Assembly (NCBI RefSeq): GCF_023618015.1 | Contig: NZ_JAJKBJ010000006.1 | Coordinates: 62,001 to 126,000, forward strand | Origin: Legionella maioricensis | GTDB lineage: Bacteria > Pseudomonadota > Gammaproteobacteria > Legionellales > Legionellaceae | DNA: 64,000 nt | Direction of reading: 5' to 3' | In this document: positions 55,766 through 64,000 of the stretch, in pieces | Layout of the letters: the number at the start of each line of letters is the position of its first letter | Position numbering within the stretch: position 1 is the stretch's first letter | Program-made: the position numbers and the translations under genes | The notes under the pieces: model-generated | Databases searched by the model: none | What the model was told of the DNA's origin: nothing | The model's input: only the letters and a program-made list of their open reading frames with translations

Positions 55766-57565
55766 ATGGCTATACCGCTACATGTTCAGTTAGGGGGGCT
55801 GCAATATGCTGGCTGGAAGCCTAAAGCATTTGCCCGGCAAGGATTGGGTTCTCGCCTTTTATCCGATGTGATGATTCCGCTGCCTGATGGTCTTCATTTA
55901 TCTGCCGATGTTTATTTGCCCAAAGAGCCTGGACGTTACCCGGCTATTGTGCAGTTTTCAGCTTATAATCGTGACTTGCATACTATTGGAATACCAACGG
56001 GATCCAATGAAATAGGCTCACCGCCTCTTTCTAATGACCGAGGCTATGCCCAAGTGGTGGTTACCGCGCGAGGAGTTGGTCGTTCAGAGGGTATTTTACA
56101 GCCCTGGATGAGTGACGAACAAGTAGCGGCTCATGTTTGTTGTATTGAATGGGCTGCGCAACAGTCTTGGTGTTCCGGTGATGTCTGCTTATTTGGTACG
56201 TCGTACTATGGGATGAATCAAGCCTTAGTCGCTACAAAAAAGCCGCAAGGCTTACGCGCTTTTTTTGCAAATGAGATCTGCACCGATTTTTATCGCCAGG
56301 TTTTTTATTATGGTGGGTTACCCAATCTCGATTTTTTTAACTTATGGTTGGGGGCTAATTTTACTGATGCAGCACTTCATCGTTACATAAAGCCCAACAT
56401 GCGGGCTGTGCTTAGTTATATTTTTAATCGTCCTTATTTATATCGATTGTTGAAACCTCATCTATCCAAGATTATTGATAAGCAGAAAGAACATAGAATC
56501 AATACTCAAGCTTTGCTTTATTATAAGAAATTTTTAACCGAGTCAACTTATGGGGAGCTTAGCCCCATCGGTCGGGGCCCTTATCTCGACTTGGCAAATA
56601 TCAATGTTCCCTTTGTTGTGGTGCAAAATCAAGCGTACGTCTCTTTGCATCAGTTTGGGGCTTATGATTTATATTCACGCGCGGGGAATAAGGAATTGCC
56701 TCGATGGTTAATTGTAGGCCCTGCCGAATATAAACTTCCTGTTTATTCCTGGCAGCAAGAGGCTTTGGCTTTTTTCGATTACATAGTGTACGGCCTGAAT
56801 AACGGCTATGAGGAGCAATCTCCAGTGCGCTATTGGGTATCTGGGGCAAACAAATTTATATCTTCATCTTCTTTTCCTCCTCCAAACGCGAAATGGGTGC
56901 GTTATTATCTTGGCCCGGCAACTAAAGATAATCCTCAGAACTATTCCTTACTCGAAGAGCCCGCTTCGAATAATGAGGTACTTACTTTTTATAGTATACC
57001 TCCAGGAATTCAAACACTTCCGGAGCTGGAGGCAATTACTCCACAGAATTTGATCTTTCATTTTCCAATGAAACACTCAATTACTGTTGCTGGAGCTATT
57101 CGTATCTCGATTAATTTTCGTTGCAACGAGATTGACTCCTATTTAATTGCTCGCTTAGGTTGGGTCGATGCAGATAAAAAATACCATCATATTGGCATGG
57201 GACACTTACGCCCAGCAGTACATCAAATTGATGAGTCACTCTCTTCTGAATTCGAATGGGTGATGGCTGTGGATCAACCGACTCCTTTGATACCCAATCA
57301 ACAGGTGAGATTGCAGTGGAGTTTGACTCCAGCTGGAGCCGCCATTCCTGAGAATGCTACTTTGGAGTTAGAAATAGCGAGCCGTAGTGATCAATTCTCC
57401 TCTTCTTTCTCGGAGGATTTAATTATTACTAAAAGTCCTGCACCGCCTTACTTTTGTCGTAATGAAATTATCTGTGGAGAGGAAAGTTATATTGAGTTTC
57501 ATGGCTTACCCGCGACAGATTCTGCTAAAAATGAAGTCACTGAATCAGATAACGGCTCATATTGA
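55766..57565 (+). CDS. CocE/NonD-family hydrolase-like protein lacking part of the triad
   Basis: The start at 55766 follows AAGGAGC; an upstream in-frame ATG was rejected. The protein has the X-Pro dipeptidase/CocE fold pattern (LSADVYLPKEPGRYPAIVQF), the nucleophile elbow LFGTSYYGMNQ with Ser, and the C-terminal jelly-roll domain. The usual DxRGxGxSxG begins TARGVGRSEG. The GWYD segment is replaced by NQAYV, and GPWxH by GPAEY, so the acid and base residues are not visible at the usual places. It may use other residues, bind only, or be inactive. Confidence 0.72.
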   Translation: MAIPLHVQLGGLQYAGWKPKAFARQGLGSRLLSDVMIPLPDGLHLSADVYLPKEPGRYPAIVQFSAYNRDLHTIGIPTGSNEIGSPPLSNDRGYAQVVVTARGVGRSEGILQPWMSDEQVAAHVCCIEWAAQQSWCSGDVCLFGTSYYGMNQALVATKKPQGLRAFFANEICTDFYRQVFYYGGLPNLDFFNLWLGANFTDAALHRYIKPNMRAVLSYIFNRPYLYRLLKPHLSKIIDKQKEHRINTQALLYYKKFLTESTYGELSPIGRGPYLDLANINVPFVVVQNQAYVSLHQFGAYDLYSRAGNKELPRWLIVGPAEYKLPVYSWQQEALAFFDYIVYGLNNGYEEQSPVRYWVSGANKFISSSSFPPPNAKWVRYYLGPATKDNPQNYSLLEEPASNNEVLTFYSIPPGIQTLPELEAITPQNLIFHFPMKHSITVAGAIRISINFRCNEIDSYLIARLGWVDADKKYHHIGMGHLRPAVHQIDESLSSEFEWVMAVDQPTPLIPNQQVRLQWSLTPAGAAIPENATLELEIASRSDQFSSSFSEDLIITKSPAPPYFCRNEIICGEESYIEFHGLPATDSAKNEVTESDNGSY

Positions 57566-57667
57566 CTCTATTGCTTACCTTAAACACTTTTCCAGATGAG
57601 CATGTGGAGACGTAATATTCCGGAAATCAATAAAAACTCCTGCGGAGCCACTCATTTCATTTTTATT

Positions 57668-57940
57668 TCAAGAGGAAGAGACTTCCTGGACTGATGAAAT
57701 ATCAGGATCTTTCCAAAGATTGCGATAATCTGTTCTAATCTGAATTTCCTCGGGGGGCATGTTGGCTGTTTTCTGGGGGGAACGCACGGTATTATGATGT
57801 TTTGTTGCATATTCCCTTGCTTCCTTTTTATTTTTGGCTTCTACAAGCAACCCCTCCTGAAGAAGAGGAGACAGGTCATCTAATTCGATTAAAATTTCTC
57901 TAGCCTCATTACTATGAATATTTAATAAATAAAGGGGCAT
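57668..57940 (-). CDS. Small hypothetical protein (90 aa)
   Basis: The start is strongly supported by AAGGAGATAAAT. The product begins MPLYLLNIHSNEAREILIEL and is charged, with no signal peptide or Cys. A central KNKKEAREYATKHH stretch is helical. No family recognised. Confidence 0.6.
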   Translation of the reverse strand: MPLYLLNIHSNEAREILIELDDLSPLLQEGLLVEAKNKKEAREYATKHHNTVRSPQKTANMPPEEIQIRTDYRNLWKDPDISSVQEVSSS

Positions 57941-58203
57941 ATTTATCTCCTTAAAGCTGCAATTTACGCTTAGAACACTAAATTACATCTATAAATATAG
58001 TCTATTTTTTGAGTTGTTTATTAAATTAAGAAAAGCATTTAGTGAGGGATTCTCATCGTGTCCTATCGGCCGTTTGGGGTGAAGTCAGTAACCAGTAAGA
58101 CTATTCAAAACTGTAAATACACTTGCATTTTTATGAGAACGACCTATAATCATATTGATTAAATTTTAATCAATCGGAGATACTAAAGAATAAGGAGATA
58201 TGC

Positions 58204-58413
58204 ATGAAGATTAAATCATCAGTAGCAGGATTAATAATCGCTACTTCCATGGTTGTAGCCGTTGGGCCCATTCAGGCCTCCTGCGTGAAGTACCAACCGG
58301 GATGGCACATGGTTTCAAAACATTGCCCCATTAAACCTGCCGAAAACTGGCAAGAATATAATAGCGGAGTCTATACTCAACCAACAGGAAAGGCTCTACC
58401 TTTCATGGGATAA
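58204..58413 (+). CDS. Small exported protein (69 aa)
   Basis: The start follows AAGGAGATATGC. A signal peptide (residues 1-25, ending PIQAS) precedes a 44-residue mature part with two Cys, one in ASCVKYQPGWH and one in SKHCPIKP. The mature part is Trp/Pro-rich. No family is recognised. Confidence 0.6.
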   Translation: MKIKSSVAGLIIATSMVVAVGPIQASCVKYQPGWHMVSKHCPIKPAENWQEYNSGVYTQPTGKALPFMG

Positions 58414-58581
58414 TAGATTCATTTCTTAATCAATGAGATCTTACCTGGTTTGATCTCATTGATCATCATTGATGATAACTCTATAAAAAAACAAAACCCT
58501 AACACGAGAGTACAAGGTCTGATAAATCATATACATGAGGAACATTCAATTTTTTTCTCACTTTTTAATAGTCCTTAGTGG

Positions 58582-58603
58582 TAGGCTGGGCTAAAAGCCC
58601 AGC
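58582..58603. terminator. Palindrome at convergent gene ends
   Basis: GCTGGGCT, loop AAA, AGCCCAGC (58585-58603) preceded by TAG. It lies between convergent genes and resembles the palindromes at 12864 and 52998. Confidence 0.6.
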
Positions 58604-58652
58604 AATTAATACGAAATATTATGATAATGAATGTTATATAAGTCAGTTCAGT

Positions 58653-60293
58653 TTAGTACACTAATTGGCTTTGATAGTTACTTTCTTCAACCATTTGAGT
58701 TTCCGCAGGATGGCAGGTGGGTTGATGAGGCCATACGCGACGGAAAAAGCCTATTGCATATTCCCGCCCATCTGGCACGACGCTTCTTCCTGGATACGTT
58801 GGTACCAAAAGTTGAGCTTGGGAAGTGTGACCATTTGCACGAGCAGCCCCCTCATGCAAGAGCGATGAAACATGAAACTTATGATTTGCAGGGGTGTCGC
58901 ATAGCCACTCAATGTCATCGTCTGAAATTTCTTCACCATTATTTAATTTTTCTAAGATCAATTTGCGCTGTTCTTTTACTAGAGAATAGATAGAGGCATG
59001 ATTATGGGGAACCATTAAGTCATCCGCAAAGCGTTTGCCCTCTGCATCTTTCTTTGAGCGTACGACAAGGAAATCCCGGTCTTTTGGAGGAATTGCCAAA
59101 AATTGCTTCTCAACGTTTAACGTCCAACCGGTGCTCAGCAAAAGAGGATGGAACACCAATTTAAAAATGCCATATCCTATCCATTTTAACCAAGTCTTAG
59201 GATGCAAGTTAGAATCATCTGCAGTAGGCAGAATATGTCCTTCGATAAGACTGGTCAAGGAGCGAAAAGATCGCGCATTATATAACTTAACAGGAAGACC
59301 TTGTTGATGAAGGGTTCCTGCAGTGTAGGTGGCTACATTAGCGCCTAAACATTCTCCCATTAAGGCAATATTTTCAGGTTTTGCACCCATCTTAAGTAAA
59401 CGTTGTACTTGAGCATAAGTATCTTCATGGAGACTGTTTTCATTATAAATGATGCCCTTGCTTAATAATCCTGTTCCCCGATAATTAAATGCAATAATTG
59501 AAACATCAAGTTCTTTTGCCAGACAACGATATTGTTTGAGCCAATCAATATAGTTATTGCTGCGCGGCATGCATGAAATAATAAAACGACGTTCTGCCAT
59601 GCTTTTCTCTAAGGCACTCTTCGCATGAACCTCAACAGAATCAAGTAAGGCATTATCCTCAGTTTGCAGGGTATAAAAATCTATATATTTTTTGTTTTGA
59701 CGAAAATCATATCCAAAGCGCTCAGTCAATTTTGCATAAAAAATTTCGCGTTGTTGTGGCTTAAGATTTTCTAAGCCGCGGAAAAGAATTTGGGAGGCTT
59801 GGAGGGGGGCGTCTTGTTTATCGCCAATAATTTGGTTTTCTACATCATCTACAATACGGTCAATATAATGTTCCACATTGCTTGTAATTTTGGGGAATAG
59901 ACTAATTAGCTGGGAGAAAAGCGAAACGACTCCTCCCCATATTGTTTTGCTCTCAAAAAACTTATGCCAATTCAAAAAGGTTCTAAGCAAAATATTCTTT
60001 TTTGATGAAACATTAATGACGACCATCTCATCTTGGCTAGCAAATAAAGGATCGGGATGTCGATGGTTCTGAAGCAGAAGCGTCTCCTGCCTTTCTTCTT
60101 TGCGCAGCAGGGGATTAATGATTACATGAGTAAATAAACGTCCCATAGTCCATTGATAAATGTTGACAGGGGTTTTTATTACATTGAGGCAAAAACGAGC
60201 AAGTCGTTGCCCCCACGTTAACTTGGCGATTAGACGAAAATAATTACCCTGGCCATTCTCAGAACGAGTTAGGATGGTATCTTGATGAGGCAT
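58653..60293 (-). CDS. SidB/Sdb-like alpha/beta hydrolase with Cys nucleophile, effector candidate
   Basis: The 546-residue protein has the alpha/beta-hydrolase core from about residue 230. It contains IIAFNYRGTGLLSKG, and the nucleophile elbow reads ALMGECLGANVATY, with Cys 315 where Ser is usual. A His in the last part (VPHNHASIY) is a candidate base. The overall arrangement recalls the SidB/SdbA-C family of Dot/Icm substrates known in Legionella. There is no signal peptide. Assignment to that family is from memory of its pattern and needs confirming by search. Confidence 0.65.
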   Translation of the reverse strand: MPHQDTILTRSENGQGNYFRLIAKLTWGQRLARFCLNVIKTPVNIYQWTMGRLFTHVIINPLLRKEERQETLLLQNHRHPDPLFASQDEMVVINVSSKKNILLRTFLNWHKFFESKTIWGGVVSLFSQLISLFPKITSNVEHYIDRIVDDVENQIIGDKQDAPLQASQILFRGLENLKPQQREIFYAKLTERFGYDFRQNKKYIDFYTLQTEDNALLDSVEVHAKSALEKSMAERRFIISCMPRSNNYIDWLKQYRCLAKELDVSIIAFNYRGTGLLSKGIIYNENSLHEDTYAQVQRLLKMGAKPENIALMGECLGANVATYTAGTLHQQGLPVKLYNARSFRSLTSLIEGHILPTADDSNLHPKTWLKWIGYGIFKLVFHPLLLSTGWTLNVEKQFLAIPPKDRDFLVVRSKKDAEGKRFADDLMVPHNHASIYSLVKEQRKLILEKLNNGEEISDDDIEWLCDTPANHKFHVSSLLHEGAARANGHTSQAQLLVPTYPGRSVVPDGREYAIGFFRRVWPHQPTCHPAETQMVEESNYQSQLVY

Positions 60294-60578
60294 TCTGGAG
60301 TCCCCTTCATTAAAATCCCATTAATTATACTATTGGAATATTATGCGAACATTAAGGATGAGTAGATCAGCTAATTAATAAAGTCTTATCTGCGTAAAAT
60401 TTATTAAAGCTATTGGGTTAGCCATTCATTTGATGCTGTGAAAGGGGGGATGATAGGGGATAAACGAAGCGTAGTGTTTTTCTCTCTTAACATGTTTTGG
60501 ATTGCTTCTTCAAAATAAAATATTTGTTTTAATGTGCTAAATTTAACATAATAGCCCCTTTTTCAATCGAATGGTCCT

Positions 60579-61511
60579 ATGTCATCAAAATTGCTTACAA
60601 TTAGTTTGTTAGAAGATCTAGTGCATGCTGCCGAGTTAAATAAAGAGGGTAAGACTGCAGATTATATTCCTGAACTGGCGAATGTTAATCAGGAGTTAAC
60701 CGCAATTGCTGTGCAACCATTGGGGGAGAATCCTCTTTCTTATAGCAATAACCTGCTCCAGCCAGTAACTTTGCAAAGTACTGCCAAGATGATCCCTTTG
60801 ATTGGGTTACTTGAAGAATTAGGTGCCGAGCAATTGTTTGAATGGGTTAAAGTTGAACCTTCAGGTGATGATTTCGCCTCGATCACCCGTTTGGAGCAAT
60901 TTGGCCCCAAGCCGTCAAATCCCATGCTCAATGCTGGCGCCATCACCTTATGCTCGCGTATTCCAGGCACCGGTGAACAACAATTCGGATGGTTGGAACA
61001 TTGGGTGCAAAAATTATTTAATCAACGACTGAGCATTAATCCCCTGGTTTTTGCTTCTGAAAAAAGAACCGGAAATCGCAATCGCTCACTCGCGTATTTA
61101 TTGAAAAGTAGAAATAATCTTGGAACAGACGTCCATGAGACACTGGATTTGTATTTTGCACTGTGCTCCTATGAAGCAAATTTAGATCAGATGCTTTTTT
61201 TGCCTACCCTTTTAGCCAATGGGGGACGAGATCCAGACAGCGGCGCACAAATCCTCTCCGCTGAAACCTGTAAAATTACTTTAGCAATTATGGCAACTTG
61301 TGGATTATATGATGAAACGGGTACCCATATGGTTAGAACGGGGATGCCGGCAAAAAGTGGTGTGTCTGGTTACACCATTGCTGTGGTTCCAGGTAAAGCT
61401 GGTATTGTGGTATTAAGTCCACGAGTTAATGCTAAAGGAAACAGCATCAGAGGTGAAATCATGCTGGAAGGTTTGTCCAAAGCCATGAGCTGGCATTTTG
61501 CATTACCTTAA
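60579..61511 (+). CDS. glsA: Glutaminase
   Basis: GlsA hydrolyses glutamine to glutamate and ammonia; it has a serine beta-lactamase-like fold. The catalytic SxxK is S67-T-A-K70 in LQSTAKMIPL. PSNPMLNAGAITLCSRIPG, KRTGNRNRSLAYLLKS and TGMPAKSGVSGYTIAVVPGK carry the other conserved residues. At 310 residues it has normal length. It is a single gene. Confidence 0.94.
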   Translation: MSSKLLTISLLEDLVHAAELNKEGKTADYIPELANVNQELTAIAVQPLGENPLSYSNNLLQPVTLQSTAKMIPLIGLLEELGAEQLFEWVKVEPSGDDFASITRLEQFGPKPSNPMLNAGAITLCSRIPGTGEQQFGWLEHWVQKLFNQRLSINPLVFASEKRTGNRNRSLAYLLKSRNNLGTDVHETLDLYFALCSYEANLDQMLFLPTLLANGGRDPDSGAQILSAETCKITLAIMATCGLYDETGTHMVRTGMPAKSGVSGYTIAVVPGKAGIVVLSPRVNAKGNSIRGEIMLEGLSKAMSWHFALP

Positions 61512-61655
61512 TTTTTCAATCTGCTGTTAAACAATGAGCCAACCTCAATCCATAACAATTTATGTTTGCCGTTTGTGCAACAAACAGGGTTTGAGTATAG
61601 ACTATAAAAAAGGGATTATTAATAATTAGGAATTTTTAAAAAGGAGTGGAACATA

Positions 61656-62384
61656 ATGCGTGTTAAAATTTTCTTATTAGCCTTGTGTTTCTTCTTCTCT
61701 TCGTTGGGGAATTCCACGATTAATATTGGTACTCTTATATTTAAGCCCCCTTTTATTTCTTCCCCTGGTAATGGATTTGATATTGATTTGGCCCATTTAC
61801 TTTGCCAGCGTTTGCAAGAGCGGTGCGACTTTAAGCCAATGGGTATAAATGAACTATACAAGAAATTACAAGAGGGAAAAATTGATCTCGCAATAGGAGG
61901 AATTCCTATCTCTTATTCCCTTAAAATTAATTTTATTTTCAGTTTGCCTTATATGTTAAGTAAAGGGCAGTTTTTAGTTCAGAAAAAAAATCGAATTGAT
62001 TCAATTAGGGAATTACGTGGTCAGACAATAGGTCTTTTACAAAATCCGCTTAATGGTGGTGTGTCCTATAAGTTTTTACTGGAGCGTTACCCAGGACAAT
62101 TTAAAATCAAGTTATATAATGATGTCGAGGATATACTCGCTGATTTAAGCAGTAAAAAAATAACGGCGGCATTTCTTAATCGCTCATCAGTAAATTATTG
62201 GGTTGAACATGGGGGTGGGCAATTTAAATCATTGGGACCCGTATTTACAATTGGCGACGGGATCGTAATCCTGGCCTTACCCAAGAGTAAAAAATTAATT
62301 GAGCGTATCAATACGTTAATAGACGACATAGAAAAAGATAATACCTACATAAAATTATATAATATTTATTTTGCCAATGAATGA
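61656..62384 (+). CDS. Periplasmic amino-acid-binding protein (SBP_bac_3 family)
   Basis: The start follows AAAGGAG. A signal peptide of about 19 residues precedes a two-lobed ligand-binding domain with GFDIDLAHLLCQRLQ, LQEGKIDLAIGGIPIS and RELRGQTIGLLQNP, the family pattern. At 242 residues it is normal. No transporter genes adjoin it, so it is an orphan binding protein. Confidence 0.88.
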   Translation: MRVKIFLLALCFFFSSLGNSTINIGTLIFKPPFISSPGNGFDIDLAHLLCQRLQERCDFKPMGINELYKKLQEGKIDLAIGGIPISYSLKINFIFSLPYMLSKGQFLVQKKNRIDSIRELRGQTIGLLQNPLNGGVSYKFLLERYPGQFKIKLYNDVEDILADLSSKKITAAFLNRSSVNYWVEHGGGQFKSLGPVFTIGDGIVILALPKSKKLIERINTLIDDIEKDNTYIKLYNIYFANE

Positions 62385-62400
62385 TGGGGTAGGCAACAAA

Positions 62401-63429
62401 TCACGGGGTTAATGTTAACGTTGATGTTTCTGATTTTATCACCTCATTTAAAAAAGCTAACTCTTTACCTATGGGGTTAATATGTTGAAATCTTGCTAAA
62501 ATCGCAGTGCGCTTTATATCGGAGGCAAGTAAAAAAGCTTCTGTGACATATTTCTCGTAATTTTCCTCTTTGAGATATTCCGCAATCACAAAACAAGAAA
62601 TTGTCGCTTCTTGTGGAAACATGAGTATCGACAGCTCCAGAAAACGATTTAAGAACAATTCATCTTGTGCTTTTACAACCATATCAAGGACAACATGGAT
62701 GCCATATTGTTTCTGGGATTGAGGATTCGCACCCTGTTCATTCAAATAGACTAAAAATAAGGGAAAATAAGCCCTAACAAGTAAATCAAAACAATTCAAT
62801 GCCTTTGAATCCATAATTATAGGCAATAAATAGATGAAATTAATCTCTTCAGCGGTAATGTAAGTTGAATAGACATCAGACAACTGCGAAATAGTTTGAT
62901 GAAATTGTTCTGGACTGAAATCATCAAGGTAAAAATACATAATTAACCGGTTTAAACGATCAGAAATCATATCTAAAAGTATTTCAGCCTGATCATTCAT
63001 TATTACCCGTTTGATTTTCTTAACGCCGAACCTCTTAAAACTAATGGGAAAGACTGGCTCTCCTAGCTGATAATAAACATCATCTGGAGTAGAAAAAAAT
63101 GATGTTAACGATGAATTGGAGTCTGCATAATTAAATTTTTCATTAAAAAATGATGGGGTAATCTTTGCTTGACCTCGACGTTTGTCTTTAAACAGTTGGC
63201 TATAATTGGTTATGTGTTTTAGTTGACTCGCTGAGTACATGGATTCTGCTTGAATCCTCCAAAAATCTTCATTGAGGTATAATCTATCAATTATTTTTTC
63301 ATAATGTGTTGATACAGTACCCAATAGTAACATATCGCTAAGTGCCAAAAAGGATGCGATATAGAGCACCAAATCCGAAATTAATGTAGATGCAATGGAT
63401 TCGCTTATTTCATTTGATGTAGTCGCCAT
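62401..63429 (-). CDS. F-box-domain protein, probable Dot/Icm effector
   Basis: Residues about 17-60 match a eukaryotic F-box: ISDLVLYIASFLALSDMLLL then GTVSTHYEKIIDRLYLNEDF and WRIQAE, with Leu, Ile, Leu and Trp at the expected places. F-box proteins bind Skp1 and recruit SCF ubiquitin ligase. In Legionella they are translocated effectors (LegU1, AnkB/LegAU13). The remaining 270 residues are helical with no ankyrin repeats visible and should bind the target. The start follows GAGGCG. There is no signal peptide. Confidence 0.7.
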   Translation of the reverse strand: MATTSNEISESIASTLISDLVLYIASFLALSDMLLLGTVSTHYEKIIDRLYLNEDFWRIQAESMYSASQLKHITNYSQLFKDKRRGQAKITPSFFNEKFNYADSNSSLTSFFSTPDDVYYQLGEPVFPISFKRFGVKKIKRVIMNDQAEILLDMISDRLNRLIMYFYLDDFSPEQFHQTISQLSDVYSTYITAEEINFIYLLPIIMDSKALNCFDLLVRAYFPLFLVYLNEQGANPQSQKQYGIHVVLDMVVKAQDELFLNRFLELSILMFPQEATISCFVIAEYLKEENYEKYVTEAFLLASDIKRTAILARFQHINPIGKELAFLNEVIKSETSTLTLTP

Positions 63430-63573
63430 GATGTTTCGCCTCTTCAGGGGGCCTCACTCCATGAGGTAATACACAGAAAAACCGCCATTATACCTAAAAA
63501 TGAATGTTTTAACGCCATTGTAATTTCCGGTTTAGAACAAGAACAATACGCATGGAGCCATCCTTAAAATCAA

Positions 63574-63601
63574 TTTCTTTTTCTTTTTCTTTTTCTTTTT
63601 C
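63574..63601. repeat. (TTTTTC) hexamer microsatellite
   Basis: About 4.7 perfect copies of TTTTTC in the gap between the F-box gene and the gene at 63703. It is 102 bases before that start codon, in a position where copy number could alter promoter spacing. Confidence 0.8.
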
Positions 63602-63702
63602 TGCTCTGGTTATAGCTAATATCATCGTGTTGGAAAATCTTTCTCACAAGTTTAAAAAGTGATAATAATGGTTTTTAAAGGGAATTCTTATTAGAGCCAG
63701 GA

Positions 63703-64000
63703 ATGCTAACTTATAAAGGCAAGGAACTTACTAAGGTTGAAGATAAGAAGGGTGGCAAAAATCAAGGTAAAGTGGATGGTTTTTACCGTGACCCGGATGG
63801 ATTGGAGTTTTTCGTAAAAAAACCCAAGGATCTTAAAGAGTTATTCACGGAATTATTCGCCGGACTATTGTTACAAGAGTTTATGCGCCGGAAATTGATT
63901 GACCCTATTTATCATGCTTCGTTGATTTGTGCTGAACTGATTCAATTTGATGATGGCAGTTACGGACTTATTCAGCCCAAGGTTTCCTTCAATGAGTTAT
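63703..64000 (+). CDS. N-terminal part of an effector-like protein, cut by the window end
   Basis: ATG 63703 (after GCCAGGA) opens a frame that has no stop before the window end. The 99 visible residues begin MLTYKGKELTKVEDKKGGKN. They continue with FYRDPDGLEFFVKKPKDLKE, a helix TELFAGLLLQEFMRR and DDGSYGLIQPKVSFNEL. The order of a strand with Lys, a Glu-containing helix and a following strand suggests the N-lobe of a kinase-like fold, but this is weak. The style resembles Legionella effectors. Confidence 0.6.
   Translation, partial: MLTYKGKELTKVEDKKGGKNQGKVDGFYRDPDGLEFFVKKPKDLKELFTELFAGLLLQEFMRRKLIDPIYHASLICAELIQFDDGSYGLIQPKVSFNEL

Overview
The window reads as a Legionella chromosome segment. 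It is low in GC. The block running from nuoLMN through the initiator tRNA, rimP-nusA-infB-rbfA-truB, rpsO and pnp has the order I know from Legionella. It is followed by many genes with eukaryotic-like or Dot/Icm-effector-like features. The species cannot be fixed from the sequence alone. Housekeeping part (1-15.9 kb): the end of the complex I operon (nuoL partial, nuoM, nuoN); a strong promoter with tRNA-fMet and its terminator; the translation/transcription operon rimP-nusA-infB-rbfA-truB; rpsO with a clear sigma-70 promoter and a terminator; pnp; then folE and a HIT protein on the minus strand, ppa, and a CorB/HlyC-type membrane protein. Accessory part (16-64 kb): mostly single genes and short operons. 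Metal handling is a recurring theme. There is a CopA-type multicopper oxidase with a CopB-like barrel fused to its C-terminus (18.3-20.8 kb). There is also a bufferin (copper-binding modified peptide) locus at 27.3-30.9 kb: bufA1 overlaps a membrane class III adenylate cyclase gene and faces a convergent set of a small secreted protein gene, bufB (MNIO/DUF692) and bufC (DUF2063). A 24%-histidine small protein lies at 40.2 kb. Metabolic sets include NAD salvage (pncB-pncA overlapping), amino-sugar use (nagB and nagA, divergent), glutaminase, acetoacetate decarboxylase and nitronate monooxygenase. Mutagenic repair is represented by umuD-umuC. Likely host-interaction genes are: a protein with an H-D-Q-C arrangement like CE-clan cysteine proteases (34.1-35.0 kb); one with a C-H-D arrangement like transglutaminase/papain folds (38.1-38.8 kb); a 605-residue helical protein with degenerate repeats (42.8-44.6 kb); a SidB/Sdb-like alpha/beta hydrolase with Cys in place of the nucleophile Ser (58.7-60.3 kb); an F-box protein (62.4-63.4 kb); and the start of an effector-like gene cut by the window end (63.7 kb). 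No rRNA, CRISPR array, complete insertion sequence, integrase or prophage was seen. Repeats are limited to short palindromes in gene gaps, two larger imperfect palindromes at 48.5-48.7 kb, and one hexamer microsatellite.
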